A stretch of DNA of 47,395 nt from Streptomyces sp. AC558_RSS880 (GTDB lineage Bacteria; Actinomycetota; Actinomycetes; Streptomycetales; Streptomycetaceae): NCBI RefSeq assembly GCF_019049255.1, contig NZ_JAGMUJ010000216.1:10648-58042 (forward strand). Reading direction: 5' to 3'. A program made the translations under genes and the position numbers. The notes beneath the pieces are model-generated. The model was not told the DNA's origin, did not search any database, and saw only the letters and a list, made by a program, of their open reading frames with translations. Shown piece after piece: positions 40,761-47,395 of the stretch (within the stretch, counting starts at the first letter, position 1; each line of letters opens with the position of its first letter).

Positions 40761-42347
40761 TCATCGGGCGGCGGTGAGAAGTACCCGTTTCCGGAGGAGT
40801 GGGAGCTTGGCGCGGCCGAACATCTGGCGTTTGATCATCTTGATGTGGTTCACCCGGCCTTCGACTGGGCCGGAGTTCCATTGGCTGGTCAGGCCCTGGA
40901 CGACGGCGTCCCAGTCCTTCTCCAGGCCGGTGGCGAAAGAGTGGAGGTCGGGAAGTGCCTCGGCTCGCGCGCTGGCGACCCAATCCTTCAGATGCTGGCT
41001 GGTGCGGGTGGAGAGGATCTCGGCGAAGCTGCGGACGAGACGGTGGGCTGCCGTGAGTTCGGGGCAACGGGTGAGGACTCCAGTCAGCTGCTGGTTCTCA
41101 CTCTCCGAGAGCCGGTCGGGGTGACGCATGATCCACCTGGTGACTTGCCGGGCCCCTGGTGGCACGGGCCCGACGGCGCGGATGCGACGTCGGCGTCGTG
41201 GCCGCAGGTAGTCACTAATGATCTGGTAGCTGCCGCGGTAGCCGAGAGACTGGAGCTCGGAGTGCAGCTGGATCGCGTTGGTGAGTCCTTCTGCCCAGCG
41301 TTTGTCCAGGTGGGGCTTGAAAGGGTCGAGCTGGCTGGGTCGTGGTTGCCGCCGGCCACCGAGCAATTCCTCTGGACTTGCCGCACGGGCGCATCGCCGG
41401 ACCGTGTTCCCGCCCATGTGTAACTCGCGGGCGATCTCCCGTATGCCATGGCCTTGGTCGAGGAGCGTATGGACGAGGGCGTGACGTGCACGGATACGGG
41501 CTTCGAACGGTGACATCTCTTTTGCCGGCGGCGGCTCAGTGTCCGGCACGTCACCGGGACCGGAGGCGGGTGATCGCAGGCATCCGTTGTGCCGGCGCAC
41601 GCCTTGTTCCACCGCGGTGCCGAGGTTCTGCCACAGGTGAAAACGGTCAGCGACCTGGACGGCCTGCGGGGCCCCGGTGCGGGCGCCTTCCGCGTAGGAG
41701 CCAGCATGATCTCGGCAGATCACCTCGATGCCAGGATGCTCACGCAGCCATGCGGACAGAGTCCCGGCGTCCCGTCCTGGCAGCAGGCCAAGTGGCTTGC
41801 GGGTCTCGCAGTCGATGAGCACGGTCCCGTAGTGCTGCCCGCGGCGGGTCGCGAAATCATCGACCCCAAGCACCTTAGGCACTTTCCAGGCTGGGTCAGG
41901 AAGCGCCATCAGCATTCTCAGCAGCATCGTCCGACTGACCACACTGTGCAGGACCACGGCCAGCCGGGCTCCCGCCCGACCGGCGAGCGCGACGGCCACG
42001 GCCTCCAGGAGCCGGCGCGAAGCAGACGTCCGTCTCCCATAGCGGAACGTCAGCCCCTCGACCTGCTCGACGAACGTACGACGCCCGCACCGGTCGTTGT
42101 CGCAGTACAACCGTCGCACGGTCAGCTCGATCACGACCGGCTGGTCGCCGACCGGGGTATCAGCTAGCCGACGCCCGTAGCAGCTGTGCACACGATCCGA
42201 CGGGAGCTCACAGTCAGGGCACGAAGCACTGCCATCAAGGGTCCTCGCCACAATGTGCACCACCCCGCACTCCGTGAACACCCGCTCCACCAGCACCCCG
42301 TTGAAGTGCGGAAACAGCACCGATATGAGGTCATCACACCGCACCAC
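40761..42347 (-). CDS. ISL3-family transposase
   Basis: A 528-residue DDE transposase from GTG 42347. The N-terminal zinc finger is visible (SCPDCELPSDRVHSCYGRR, CDNDRCGRRTF). The catalytic acidic residues fit VLGVDDFATRRGQHYG, EVICRDHAGSYAEGA and GPVEGRVNHIKMIKRQMFG. A helix-turn-helix-like insertion (GHGIREIARELHMGGNTVRR) is present. Full length for the family with no break, so the element should be active. The start and stop lie inside the 23-bp inverted repeats. Confidence 0.93.
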   Translation of the reverse strand: MVRCDDLISVLFPHFNGVLVERVFTECGVVHIVARTLDGSASCPDCELPSDRVHSCYGRRLADTPVGDQPVVIELTVRRLYCDNDRCGRRTFVEQVEGLTFRYGRRTSASRRLLEAVAVALAGRAGARLAVVLHSVVSRTMLLRMLMALPDPAWKVPKVLGVDDFATRRGQHYGTVLIDCETRKPLGLLPGRDAGTLSAWLREHPGIEVICRDHAGSYAEGARTGAPQAVQVADRFHLWQNLGTAVEQGVRRHNGCLRSPASGPGDVPDTEPPPAKEMSPFEARIRARHALVHTLLDQGHGIREIARELHMGGNTVRRCARAASPEELLGGRRQPRPSQLDPFKPHLDKRWAEGLTNAIQLHSELQSLGYRGSYQIISDYLRPRRRRRIRAVGPVPPGARQVTRWIMRHPDRLSESENQQLTGVLTRCPELTAAHRLVRSFAEILSTRTSQHLKDWVASARAEALPDLHSFATGLEKDWDAVVQGLTSQWNSGPVEGRVNHIKMIKRQMFGRAKLPLLRKRVLLTAAR

Positions 42348-42394
42348 GGTCCCAGATGACGGCAGGTCACCGTGGCAGAACCCAGGTGATCGTC

Positions 42395-42417
42395 CTCACG
42401 GAATGTGTGCCAGAACC
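42395..42417 (-). repeat. Right terminal inverted repeat of the IS
   Basis: Exact reverse complement of 40426-40448, followed by the target duplication GAGAACGA at 42418-42425. Confidence 0.93.
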
Positions 42418-42634
42418 GAGAACGAGCAGCAGATGTTCACTACTTCGGGAGGCAGGAGGACTGGTGACTGTTCGAATCCTCCTGCTGGTGCGAGAGCGTC
42501 GAGGTGAGTTCGCTGACTACGGCCTCGGGGAACATCGGTCCAGCGGCGGTTATCAGTGAGAACGATCGTGCGGAACCTCGCCGGGCCGACGTCCCGCTGG
42601 GGTTCGGTGCCGTTGCGTGGCGGGAGCTCTCGGG

Positions 42635-43525
42635 TCAGCCGGCCCGGTGGTGTGTCTCTTCGGGAGCCTGCGGCCGGGAAGCGGAGGTGCCGGTCCAGCT
42701 GGCGAGGAGGGCCAGGGCTTCGGCGGAGGGGGAGGCGGGTTCGGGGGTGTAGATGGTGAGGGTCTGTTCGGGGTCGCCTTCGACGGCCAGGACCAGGTAG
42801 TCGAGGGTGAGGTCGCCGACGAGCGGGTGGTGGAGGCGTTTGGTGCCGGTGGTGTGGGCTTGGACGTCGTGGTCGGCCCACATGCGGCGGAAGGCGTCGC
42901 TGTGGAGGGACAGCTCCCCGATCAGCTCGGTGAGCTGGGGGTCGTCGGGGTGGCGTCCGGCGTACAGGCGCAGCATGGCCAGGCAGTCACCGGCGACCCG
43001 CTCCCAGTCGGCGTACAGCGCGCGGGCGGCCTCGTCGAGGAAGACGAAGCGGGCGAAGTTGCGCTCGCGGCGGGGCCGGGCCTCGAAGTCGGTGTAGAGG
43101 GCGTGAGCGAGCCGGTTGGCGGCCAGGACGTCCGTGCGTCGCCCCTGCACCACCGCGGGGACGCTGAGGGAGTCCAGGGTCCGGTAGAGGACCGGATGGA
43201 CCCGTTGAGGGGCGAGGGGGCGCCGGCGGCGGGCCCGGGTGGTGGCGGTGGGCTGAGCGAGGTCGAAGAGGTGAGCGCGTTCGGCCTCGTCCAGGTGCAG
43301 GGCGCGGGCGACGGCCTCCAGGACCGTTCCGGAGACGCCCTGGGTGCGGCCCCGCTCCAGACGGATGTAGTAGTCGACGCTGACTCCGGCGAGCTGGGCG
43401 ACTTCCTCACGGCGCAGTCCGGGCACCCGGCGGGCGCCGCCGTGCGGGGTGAGCCCGGCCTGGCGGGGGGTGATCCGGGCCCGGCGGGTGCGCAGGAACT
43501 CACGGATCTCGCTGCTGCGGTCCAT
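42635..43525 (-). CDS. MmyB-type XRE transcriptional regulator
   Basis: A 296-residue regulator from ATG 43525. The N-terminal HTH (residues about 10-80) contains GARRVPGLRREEVAQLAGVS and VDYYIRLERGRTQGVS. The C-terminal MmyB-like ligand-binding domain has HPVLYRTLDSLSVPAVVQGR, DVLAANRLAHALYTDFEARP and RRMWADHDVQAHTTGTKRLH, the standard layout for this actinobacterial family. It is transcribed away from two SDR genes, and CTGGCAG repeats lie in the 240-bp gap. Family members usually repress the divergent oxidoreductase and respond to a small hydrophobic ligand; the same is inferred here. Confidence 0.88.
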   Translation of the reverse strand: MDRSSEIREFLRTRRARITPRQAGLTPHGGARRVPGLRREEVAQLAGVSVDYYIRLERGRTQGVSGTVLEAVARALHLDEAERAHLFDLAQPTATTRARRRRPLAPQRVHPVLYRTLDSLSVPAVVQGRRTDVLAANRLAHALYTDFEARPRRERNFARFVFLDEAARALYADWERVAGDCLAMLRLYAGRHPDDPQLTELIGELSLHSDAFRRMWADHDVQAHTTGTKRLHHPLVGDLTLDYLVLAVEGDPEQTLTIYTPEPASPSAEALALLASWTGTSASRPQAPEETHHRAG

Positions 43526-43546
43526 GGGTCCACCGTACGGCCGTAC

Positions 43547-43581
43547 CTGGCAGGTCAGCGTGCTGAAAGGGGTACTGGCAG
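43547..43581. promoter_or_regulatory. Repeated CTGGCAG sites in the divergent promoter
   Basis: TACCTGGCAG (CTGGCAG at 43547) and TACTGGCAG (CTGGCAG at 43575) form a direct repeat 28 bp apart between the MmyB regulator and the SDR gene. They are candidate operator half-sites for the regulator. The rest of 43582-43766 shows no clear element. Confidence 0.45.
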
Positions 43582-43766
43582 ACCCCTGGAAGAGCGGTGC
43601 CCTTTACAGCGGCCCACGGGACGTTCGCGGGTGGTTGCCTGGATAGCGGGCCCGGTGCACGGCACCGACCATTCGAGAAGTACGCGCCGTGACGGCCGTC
43701 GGAGATCGTCGCTGCCGCCGCCCGCCGTCTGCCCTTACGCCGTACGTCTGAAGAACAGGACCCCCC

Positions 43767-44531
43767 ATGGCTTCGAAACTGACCGACACCGTCGCACTCG
43801 TCACCGGCGCGAGCAGCGGTATCGGCGCCGCCACCGCCCGCCGGCTCGCCGAGCACGGGGCCTCGGTGGCCCTCGTGGCCCGCCGCAAGGACCGCCTGGA
43901 AGCTCTTGCCGCTGAGATCGGGCAGGCCGGTGGCACCGCTGCGGTGGTGGCGGCGGACATCACCGACCGCCTCCAGGCCGAGGACGCCGTACAGCAGGTC
44001 GTCGACCGGCTCGGACGGCTGGACACCCTGGTCAACAATGCCGGCCTGATGCTTCTGGGGCCCGTCGTCGACGCGGATGCCGAGGAGTGGGACCGCATGA
44101 TCGCCGTCAACGTCCAGGGTCTGCTCTACACCACCCGCGCCGCCCTGCCGCACCTGCTGAAGGCCGCCGAACAGGACCCGCGCCAGGTCGCCGACATCGT
44201 CAACATCGGCTCGTACGCCGGGCGCGTGGCGAGCAAGGGCTTCGGCGTCTACAACGCCACCAAGTTCGGCGTGCACGCCTTCACCGAGTCCCTGCGCCAG
44301 GAAGTCACCCAGCGCCACGTGCGCGTCGGTGTCCTGGAACCGGGCGCCGTGGAGAGCGAACTGGGCACGCACAACAAGCCCGAAGTCCGCGGTGAACTGA
44401 TCGACCCCTACTTCGAGGGGACCGAGGTCCTGGCCGCCGAGGACATCGCCGACGGCGTCGCCTACATGGTCACCCGTCCCCGCCACGCCGCCGTCGGTGA
44501 GCTGTGGATCATGCCCACCGAACAGGCGTGA
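43767..44531 (+). CDS. Short-chain dehydrogenase/reductase
   Basis: A 254-residue classical SDR from ATG 43767. NAD(P) motif VALVTGASSGIGAATARRLA (about residues 9-28), structural NNAG (NNAGLMLLGPV) and active-site YNATKFG with the upstream Ser in NIGSYAGRVAS. The RRKD segment after the second strand suggests NADP(H) preference. It is the first gene after the divergent MmyB regulator and is followed by a second SDR. The substrate cannot be read from sequence. Likely induced when the regulator binds its ligand. Confidence 0.9.
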   Translation: MASKLTDTVALVTGASSGIGAATARRLAEHGASVALVARRKDRLEALAAEIGQAGGTAAVVAADITDRLQAEDAVQQVVDRLGRLDTLVNNAGLMLLGPVVDADAEEWDRMIAVNVQGLLYTTRAALPHLLKAAEQDPRQVADIVNIGSYAGRVASKGFGVYNATKFGVHAFTESLRQEVTQRHVRVGVLEPGAVESELGTHNKPEVRGELIDPYFEGTEVLAAEDIADGVAYMVTRPRHAAVGELWIMPTEQA

Positions 44532-44594
44532 ACACCTCCACCACCGACCCGCCACAGCCTGGCCAACGCCACCCGCCAACTTCCCCAACCCGCC

Positions 44595-44614
44595 GGGTGC
44601 CGCACGCGGCACCC
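44595..44614 (+). terminator. Hairpin between the two SDR genes
   Basis: GGGTGCCG, loop CACG, CGGCACCC lies 16 bp before ATG 44630. It may attenuate transcription from the first SDR into the second. Confidence 0.5.
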
Positions 44615-44629
44615 GAGAAGGAATCCCTC

Positions 44630-45475
44630 ATGAGCAAGGTCATTTTCGTCACCGGTGCCGGACGCGGTCTGGGCACGGACATCGTCCGCCAGGCCCTCGC
44701 GGCCGGCCACCAGGTCGTCGCCACCGGCCGCCGCCCCGAGGAGGTCGAGAAGACCCTGGGCGGCCCGCAGGACAACCTGCTGGTCACCAAGCTGGACGTC
44801 ACCAGCCTGGACGACGCGCACGCGGCCGCTCAGGCTGCGGTTGACCGCTTCGGCCGCATCGACGTCCTGATCAACAACGCCGGGAACTTCTTCGCCGGCT
44901 ACTTCGAAGAGGTCTCCCCGGAGCACATGCGGCAGCAGATCGAGACCAACCTCTTCGGCCCGATGAACGTCACCCGCGCCGTCCTGCCCGTCATGCGCAG
45001 CCAGCGCGACGGCCACGTCATCACGATCTCCTCGCTCGCCGGTCAGGTCGGCACGGAGTTCACCTCCGCCTACGCCGCGTCCAAGTTCGCCGTCGAGGGC
45101 TGGATGGAAGCCCTGCACCACGACATCGCCCCGTACAACATCCGCACCACCATCGTCGAGCCCGGCTACTTCCGCACCGAGCTGCTCGTGGACGCCTCCA
45201 CCACCTGGCCCGAGCCGACCATCGACGACTACGCCGAGCGCACCACCGCCACGGTCGAAGCCTGGAAGAGCATCAACGGCCGGCAGCCCGGCGACCCCGT
45301 CAAGCTCGCCCACGCCCTGCTGACCCTTGCCGGCCAGGACCAGCCGCCGCTGCGCTTCGTCGCCGGCGCCGACGCCATCGAGGGCGTCACCGCCAAGGCC
45401 CAGGAACTCCTCGCCCAGGCCGAAGCTTCCCGCGAACTGGGCGGCAACCTCGCACACGACGACACCAACGCCTGA
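44630..45475 (+). CDS. Short-chain dehydrogenase/reductase
   Basis: A 281-residue SDR; ATG 44630 follows AAGGA at 7 bases, and an upstream frame is not needed. Cofactor motif FVTGAGRGLGTDIVRQAL, NNAG in LINNAGNFFAGYF, Ser in ISSLAGQVG and active-site YAASKFAVEGW. The loop after the second strand (ATGRRPEEVEKTL) suggests NADP. Same direction as the preceding SDR, about 100 bp apart with a hairpin between. The C-terminal extension (AQELLAQAEASRELGG) fits the larger SDR subgroup. Substrate unknown. Confidence 0.9.
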   Translation: MSKVIFVTGAGRGLGTDIVRQALAAGHQVVATGRRPEEVEKTLGGPQDNLLVTKLDVTSLDDAHAAAQAAVDRFGRIDVLINNAGNFFAGYFEEVSPEHMRQQIETNLFGPMNVTRAVLPVMRSQRDGHVITISSLAGQVGTEFTSAYAASKFAVEGWMEALHHDIAPYNIRTTIVEPGYFRTELLVDASTTWPEPTIDDYAERTTATVEAWKSINGRQPGDPVKLAHALLTLAGQDQPPLRFVAGADAIEGVTAKAQELLAQAEASRELGGNLAHDDTNA

Positions 45476-45485
45476 CACCACCCCA

Positions 45486-45519
45486 CGCACCGGACAGGAC
45501 AACCGACCCGCCCGGTGCG
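45486..45519 (+). terminator. Terminator after the SDR genes
   Basis: CGCACCGG (45486-45493) and CCGGTGCG (45512-45519) form an 8-bp stem with an 18-base loop, 11 bp after the SDR stop. Likely intrinsic terminator. Confidence 0.5.
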
Positions 45520-45639
45520 CGAAGAAGACGCGGTCACAGTCAGCTGACCCGTCCCCGGGCGCGGGCGCCAGTGGTCCCCGGCGCGCTGGTACGGGCCGCC
45601 TCTCCCTGGGTGGCGGCCCGTACTGCTGCGCTCGTGTCC

Positions 45640-45922
45640 CGCCGCTGTCAGGGGTCCAGAGGGTCGGCCCTCCGCTGCGCCATTCGTTCAGTAGGCCCTC
45701 GCCCAGATCGATGTCATCGGGGTTCAGGCTGGCCCTGTGCAGATACACCAAGTAATCACCGGAGCCGAAGGCACGGCCGAGAATCGCGCCGTCGACATGG
45801 ACGCGGCGTCCGCCCTCGGCTCGGGCGGCTGGGCTCGTTCGAATCTTGACGGCCTCCAGGCGCCTCCCAATCTCGGGCTCTGGCTCAACTTCTGTGACAC
45901 GGCCACTCTCCGTGACTGCGGG
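45640..45922 (-). pseudogene. Degenerate gene fragment
   Basis: On the minus strand an open stretch reads VTEVEPEPEIGRRLEAVKIR, GRAFGSGDYLVYLHRASLNP and DLGEGLLNEWRSGGPTLW. It is protein-like but lacks a start (an in-frame TGA lies just upstream) and has no clear end. It looks like a remnant of a once longer gene beside the DUF4259 gene. The rest of 45520-45929 holds nothing identifiable. Confidence 0.35.
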
Positions 45923-45929
45923 TCACCGA

Positions 45930-46367
45930 TTAAATCTCGAACAGGGCGTCCTCTTGTGGCGGGAGCGGAGGGTCAAGGACGTCGCGGAGGCGAGTGATGT
46001 CCTGGCGCCACTTCGACCAGTTCGCGGCTTCGGCCCACAGCTCGGCGAGTTCAGACCGGTTGGAGACCACTTGATCCAGGGCGTCGACGGCGAGCATTCG
46101 AAGGTCTGCAGGCAACTCCGGTAGCGGCTCTGAAGGGCCATAGTTCGAGCACGGCCGATCACAGTCAGGATGCTGGGCGGCGACCAGGGCCGCCGCGCCC
46201 ACGGCTCGCTCGCCGTCGTAGATACCCAGGAAGTCCGCGGGCCCGGCGGCACGCTTGAGCACGCCCCGGATCATGGCTTCGCGCTCTTCCAGTGCTGCCT
46301 CGTCCAGTTCATCGGCGAAGTCGGCGGCGGTGTCGTTGTCGAAGGGGCCGATGTCCCAGGTGCCCAT
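45930..46367 (-). CDS. DUF4259 domain protein
   Basis: A 145-residue protein from ATG 46367, preceded by GAGGAGA. The N-terminus MGTWDIGPFDNDTAADFADE is the hallmark of DUF4259 proteins. Helices follow (LEEREAMIRGVLKRAAG) and YDGERAVGAAALVAAQHPD, with a C-terminal helix (WRQDITRLRDVL). DUF4259 proteins are small soluble proteins of unknown role, scattered in actinomycetes. It sits between a gene remnant and a truncated transposase, so it may be cargo moved by insertion sequences. Confidence 0.8.
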   Translation of the reverse strand: MGTWDIGPFDNDTAADFADELDEAALEEREAMIRGVLKRAAGPADFLGIYDGERAVGAAALVAAQHPDCDRPCSNYGPSEPLPELPADLRMLAVDALDQVVSNRSELAELWAEAANWSKWRQDITRLRDVLDPPLPPQEDALFEI

Positions 46368-46421
46368 GTCTCTCCTCGCGCGGTCGTCTGGGGATCGTCG
46401 CACTGGCCACTGACAGTGCGC

Positions 46422-47297
46422 TCAGGAGGCAAGCAGTACCCGCTTGCGCAGGAGGTTGAAGCCAGCGCGTCCATACATCTGCCGCTTGATCATTTTGATG
46501 CGGTTGACATGGCCTTCGACTGCGCCCGAGCTCCATGGCAGGGTGAGACCGGCGATGACGGCATCGCGGTCGCGGTCGATGCCGGCGGCAAGGGTATGGA
46601 GACTGGGCAGATCGTCCTGCCGGACGGCAACAAGCCAGTCCGGGAGACGCTCGCCCTGGCGCTCGGTCAGCATGACGGCGAAGGCGCGGACGTGTCGGGT
46701 GAGCGCGTCGATCTCGGGGCAGTGGGTGCGCACGGTTTTGAGCAGCAGTTGTTCGGGCTCGGGAAGGGTTTCCGGTCGCCGGAGAATCCATCCGGCGACC
46801 GTTCGGGGCGAGGGCGGCCGGGCGACTGCCAGTCGTGGGGAAGTGCGCTTCTTGTGCAGGTAGGCGCGGACGCGCTGGTAGCTGCCCTTGTAGCCGAGCG
46901 GCACGATCTCTTCCCACAGCTTCCAGGCGTTGGTGCAGCCCTCGTTCCACCGGTCGTCCAAGTAGGGCTTGTAGTCATCGAGGACCGAAGGCCGGTTCTG
47001 CCACTGGCCGGTGAACAGCTCCTCCGGAGCCTTGGCCTCGGCGAGCTGCTTGACGGTCCGCCAGGTCATGCCGAGCTGCCGCTGGACAGAGCGACGGCTG
47101 TGCCCGGCTTCCAGCAGTGCGTGAACATCGGCGTGCCGAGCCCTTGTGCGGTCGGCGAAACGATGGCCGGTCGGCCATGGCGAGCCAGAGGAATCTTTCT
47201 CCGGCGCAGGCTCGGGATCGGGGGCGGGGGCGGCCGTAACAAGGGCGCGGAGGCAGCGGCGGTGCTGAGCGACGGCCCGTTCGGCAGCCTCGCTCAC
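46422..47297 (-). pseudogene. C-terminal half of a second ISL3-family transposase
   Basis: 291 residues matching the C-terminal half of ISL3 transposases: RADGHS-type HTH region (LLEAGHSRRSVQRQLGMTW), YKGSYQRVRAYLHKKRT and the catalytic-Glu segment SSGAVEGHVNRIKMIKRQM. Coding-like sequence continues upstream (TLWHN) to a stop at about 47325, and the N-terminal zinc finger and first two acidic residues are missing. It is related to but clearly distinct from the transposase at 40761. GGGGATCGTCGCACTGG near 46390 could be one IS end; no partner end is visible, as the element is truncated or runs past the window. Confidence 0.75.
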
Positions 47298-47395
47298 GTT
47301 GTGCCAGAGGGTACTGGTGGGCCGTCAGCGAGGTACCTGCTGAGCAGGTCCTTTTCCAACGGCCCCCAGCCCGAACGACGCATGCGACTTTCGCC

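Larger units (their letters stand above)
40426..42417 (-). mobile_element. Complete ISL3-family insertion sequence
   Basis: A 1992-bp element bounded by perfect 23-bp inverted repeats (GGTTCTGGCACAC...CCGTGAG) and flanked by an exact 8-bp direct repeat GAGAACGA (40418-40425 and 42418-42425), the target duplication size expected for ISL3. It holds the transposase (minus) and an oppositely oriented 87-residue ORF. Intact ends and a perfect target duplication indicate a recent insertion. Confidence 0.93.

Noticed and set aside
42460..42500. TTCGAATC segment resembling a tRNA T-arm near the IS
   Set aside because: No 5-bp T-stem or other tRNA arms can be folded around it, so it is neither a tRNA nor a supported attachment site.
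1..47395. CRISPR array or restriction-modification genes
   Set aside because: No regularly spaced identical repeats with unique spacers, and no methyltransferase or restriction motifs, were found.

Overview
The base composition (very GC-rich, strong third-position GC, frequent GTG starts, stop/start overlaps) and the gene families point to a Streptomyces-type actinomycete. Tap/Tpg-type telomere proteins, an HTH replication-type protein next to an iteron-like array, a complete conjugative type IV secretion operon, a Replic_Relax protein, a ParB and an SSB argue that most of the window belongs to a conjugative linear plasmid, or to a conjugative element derived from one. No rRNA, tRNA, CRISPR array or integrase was recognised.

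Layout. (1) 1-1.6 kb, minus strand: a secreted protein cut by the window edge, an overlapping lipoprotein and a small unknown gene. (2) 2.0-6.1 kb, plus strand: a tightly overlapping four-gene cassette of XRE regulator, ImmA/IrrE metallopeptidase, MAB_1171c-type membrane protein and FAD monooxygenase, behind two copies of a 16-bp operator-like site. (3) 18.4-6.2 kb, minus strand: nine overlapping genes encoding a Tcp/VirB-like conjugation machine (TcpC/VirB8-like, two small membrane proteins, VirB4 ATPase, small membrane protein, VirB6/TrbL-like channel, lytic transglycosylase-NlpC/P60 wall hydrolase, anchored protein, TraD/VirD4-like ATPase). (4) 18.4-19.1 kb: a non-coding control region with GTGGTCGG/CCGACCAC clusters around a TTGCGCAG array. 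(5) 19.1-23.5 kb, plus strand: a replication-type winged-helix protein with an internal tandem duplication, then tap and tpg. As written, both tap and tpg carry frameshifts. (6) 23.7-28.3 kb, minus strand: pentapeptide-repeat membrane protein, Replic_Relax protein and a three-HTH DNA-binding protein. The region before Replic_Relax repeats a 45-bp module found before the T4SS operon. (7) 40.4-28.3 kb, minus strand: accessory genes including ParB, SSB, two consecutive PP-loop (PAPS-reductase-like) enzymes, several zinc-ribbon proteins and many unknowns. Three near-identical AT-rich promoters and a run of intergenic hairpins punctuate them. (8) 40.4-47.4 kb: an intact ISL3-family element with 23-bp inverted repeats and an 8-bp target duplication, a MmyB-type regulator divergent from two SDR oxidoreductases, a DUF4259 gene, and the C-terminal half of a second ISL3 transposase at the right edge.

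How it fits together. Replication (HTH protein, iterons), telomere maintenance (Tap/Tpg), segregation (ParB), ssDNA handling (SSB) and transfer (T4SS plus Replic_Relax) form a plasmid backbone. The shared 45-bp module suggests that the secretion operon and Replic_Relax are controlled together. The most novel candidates are the four-gene XRE/ImmA/membrane/flavoenzyme cassette, the paired PP-loop enzymes behind SSB, and the control region at 18.4-19.1 kb. Three apparent frameshifts, two of them in short C/G runs, may be sequencing errors and limit conclusions about gene decay.
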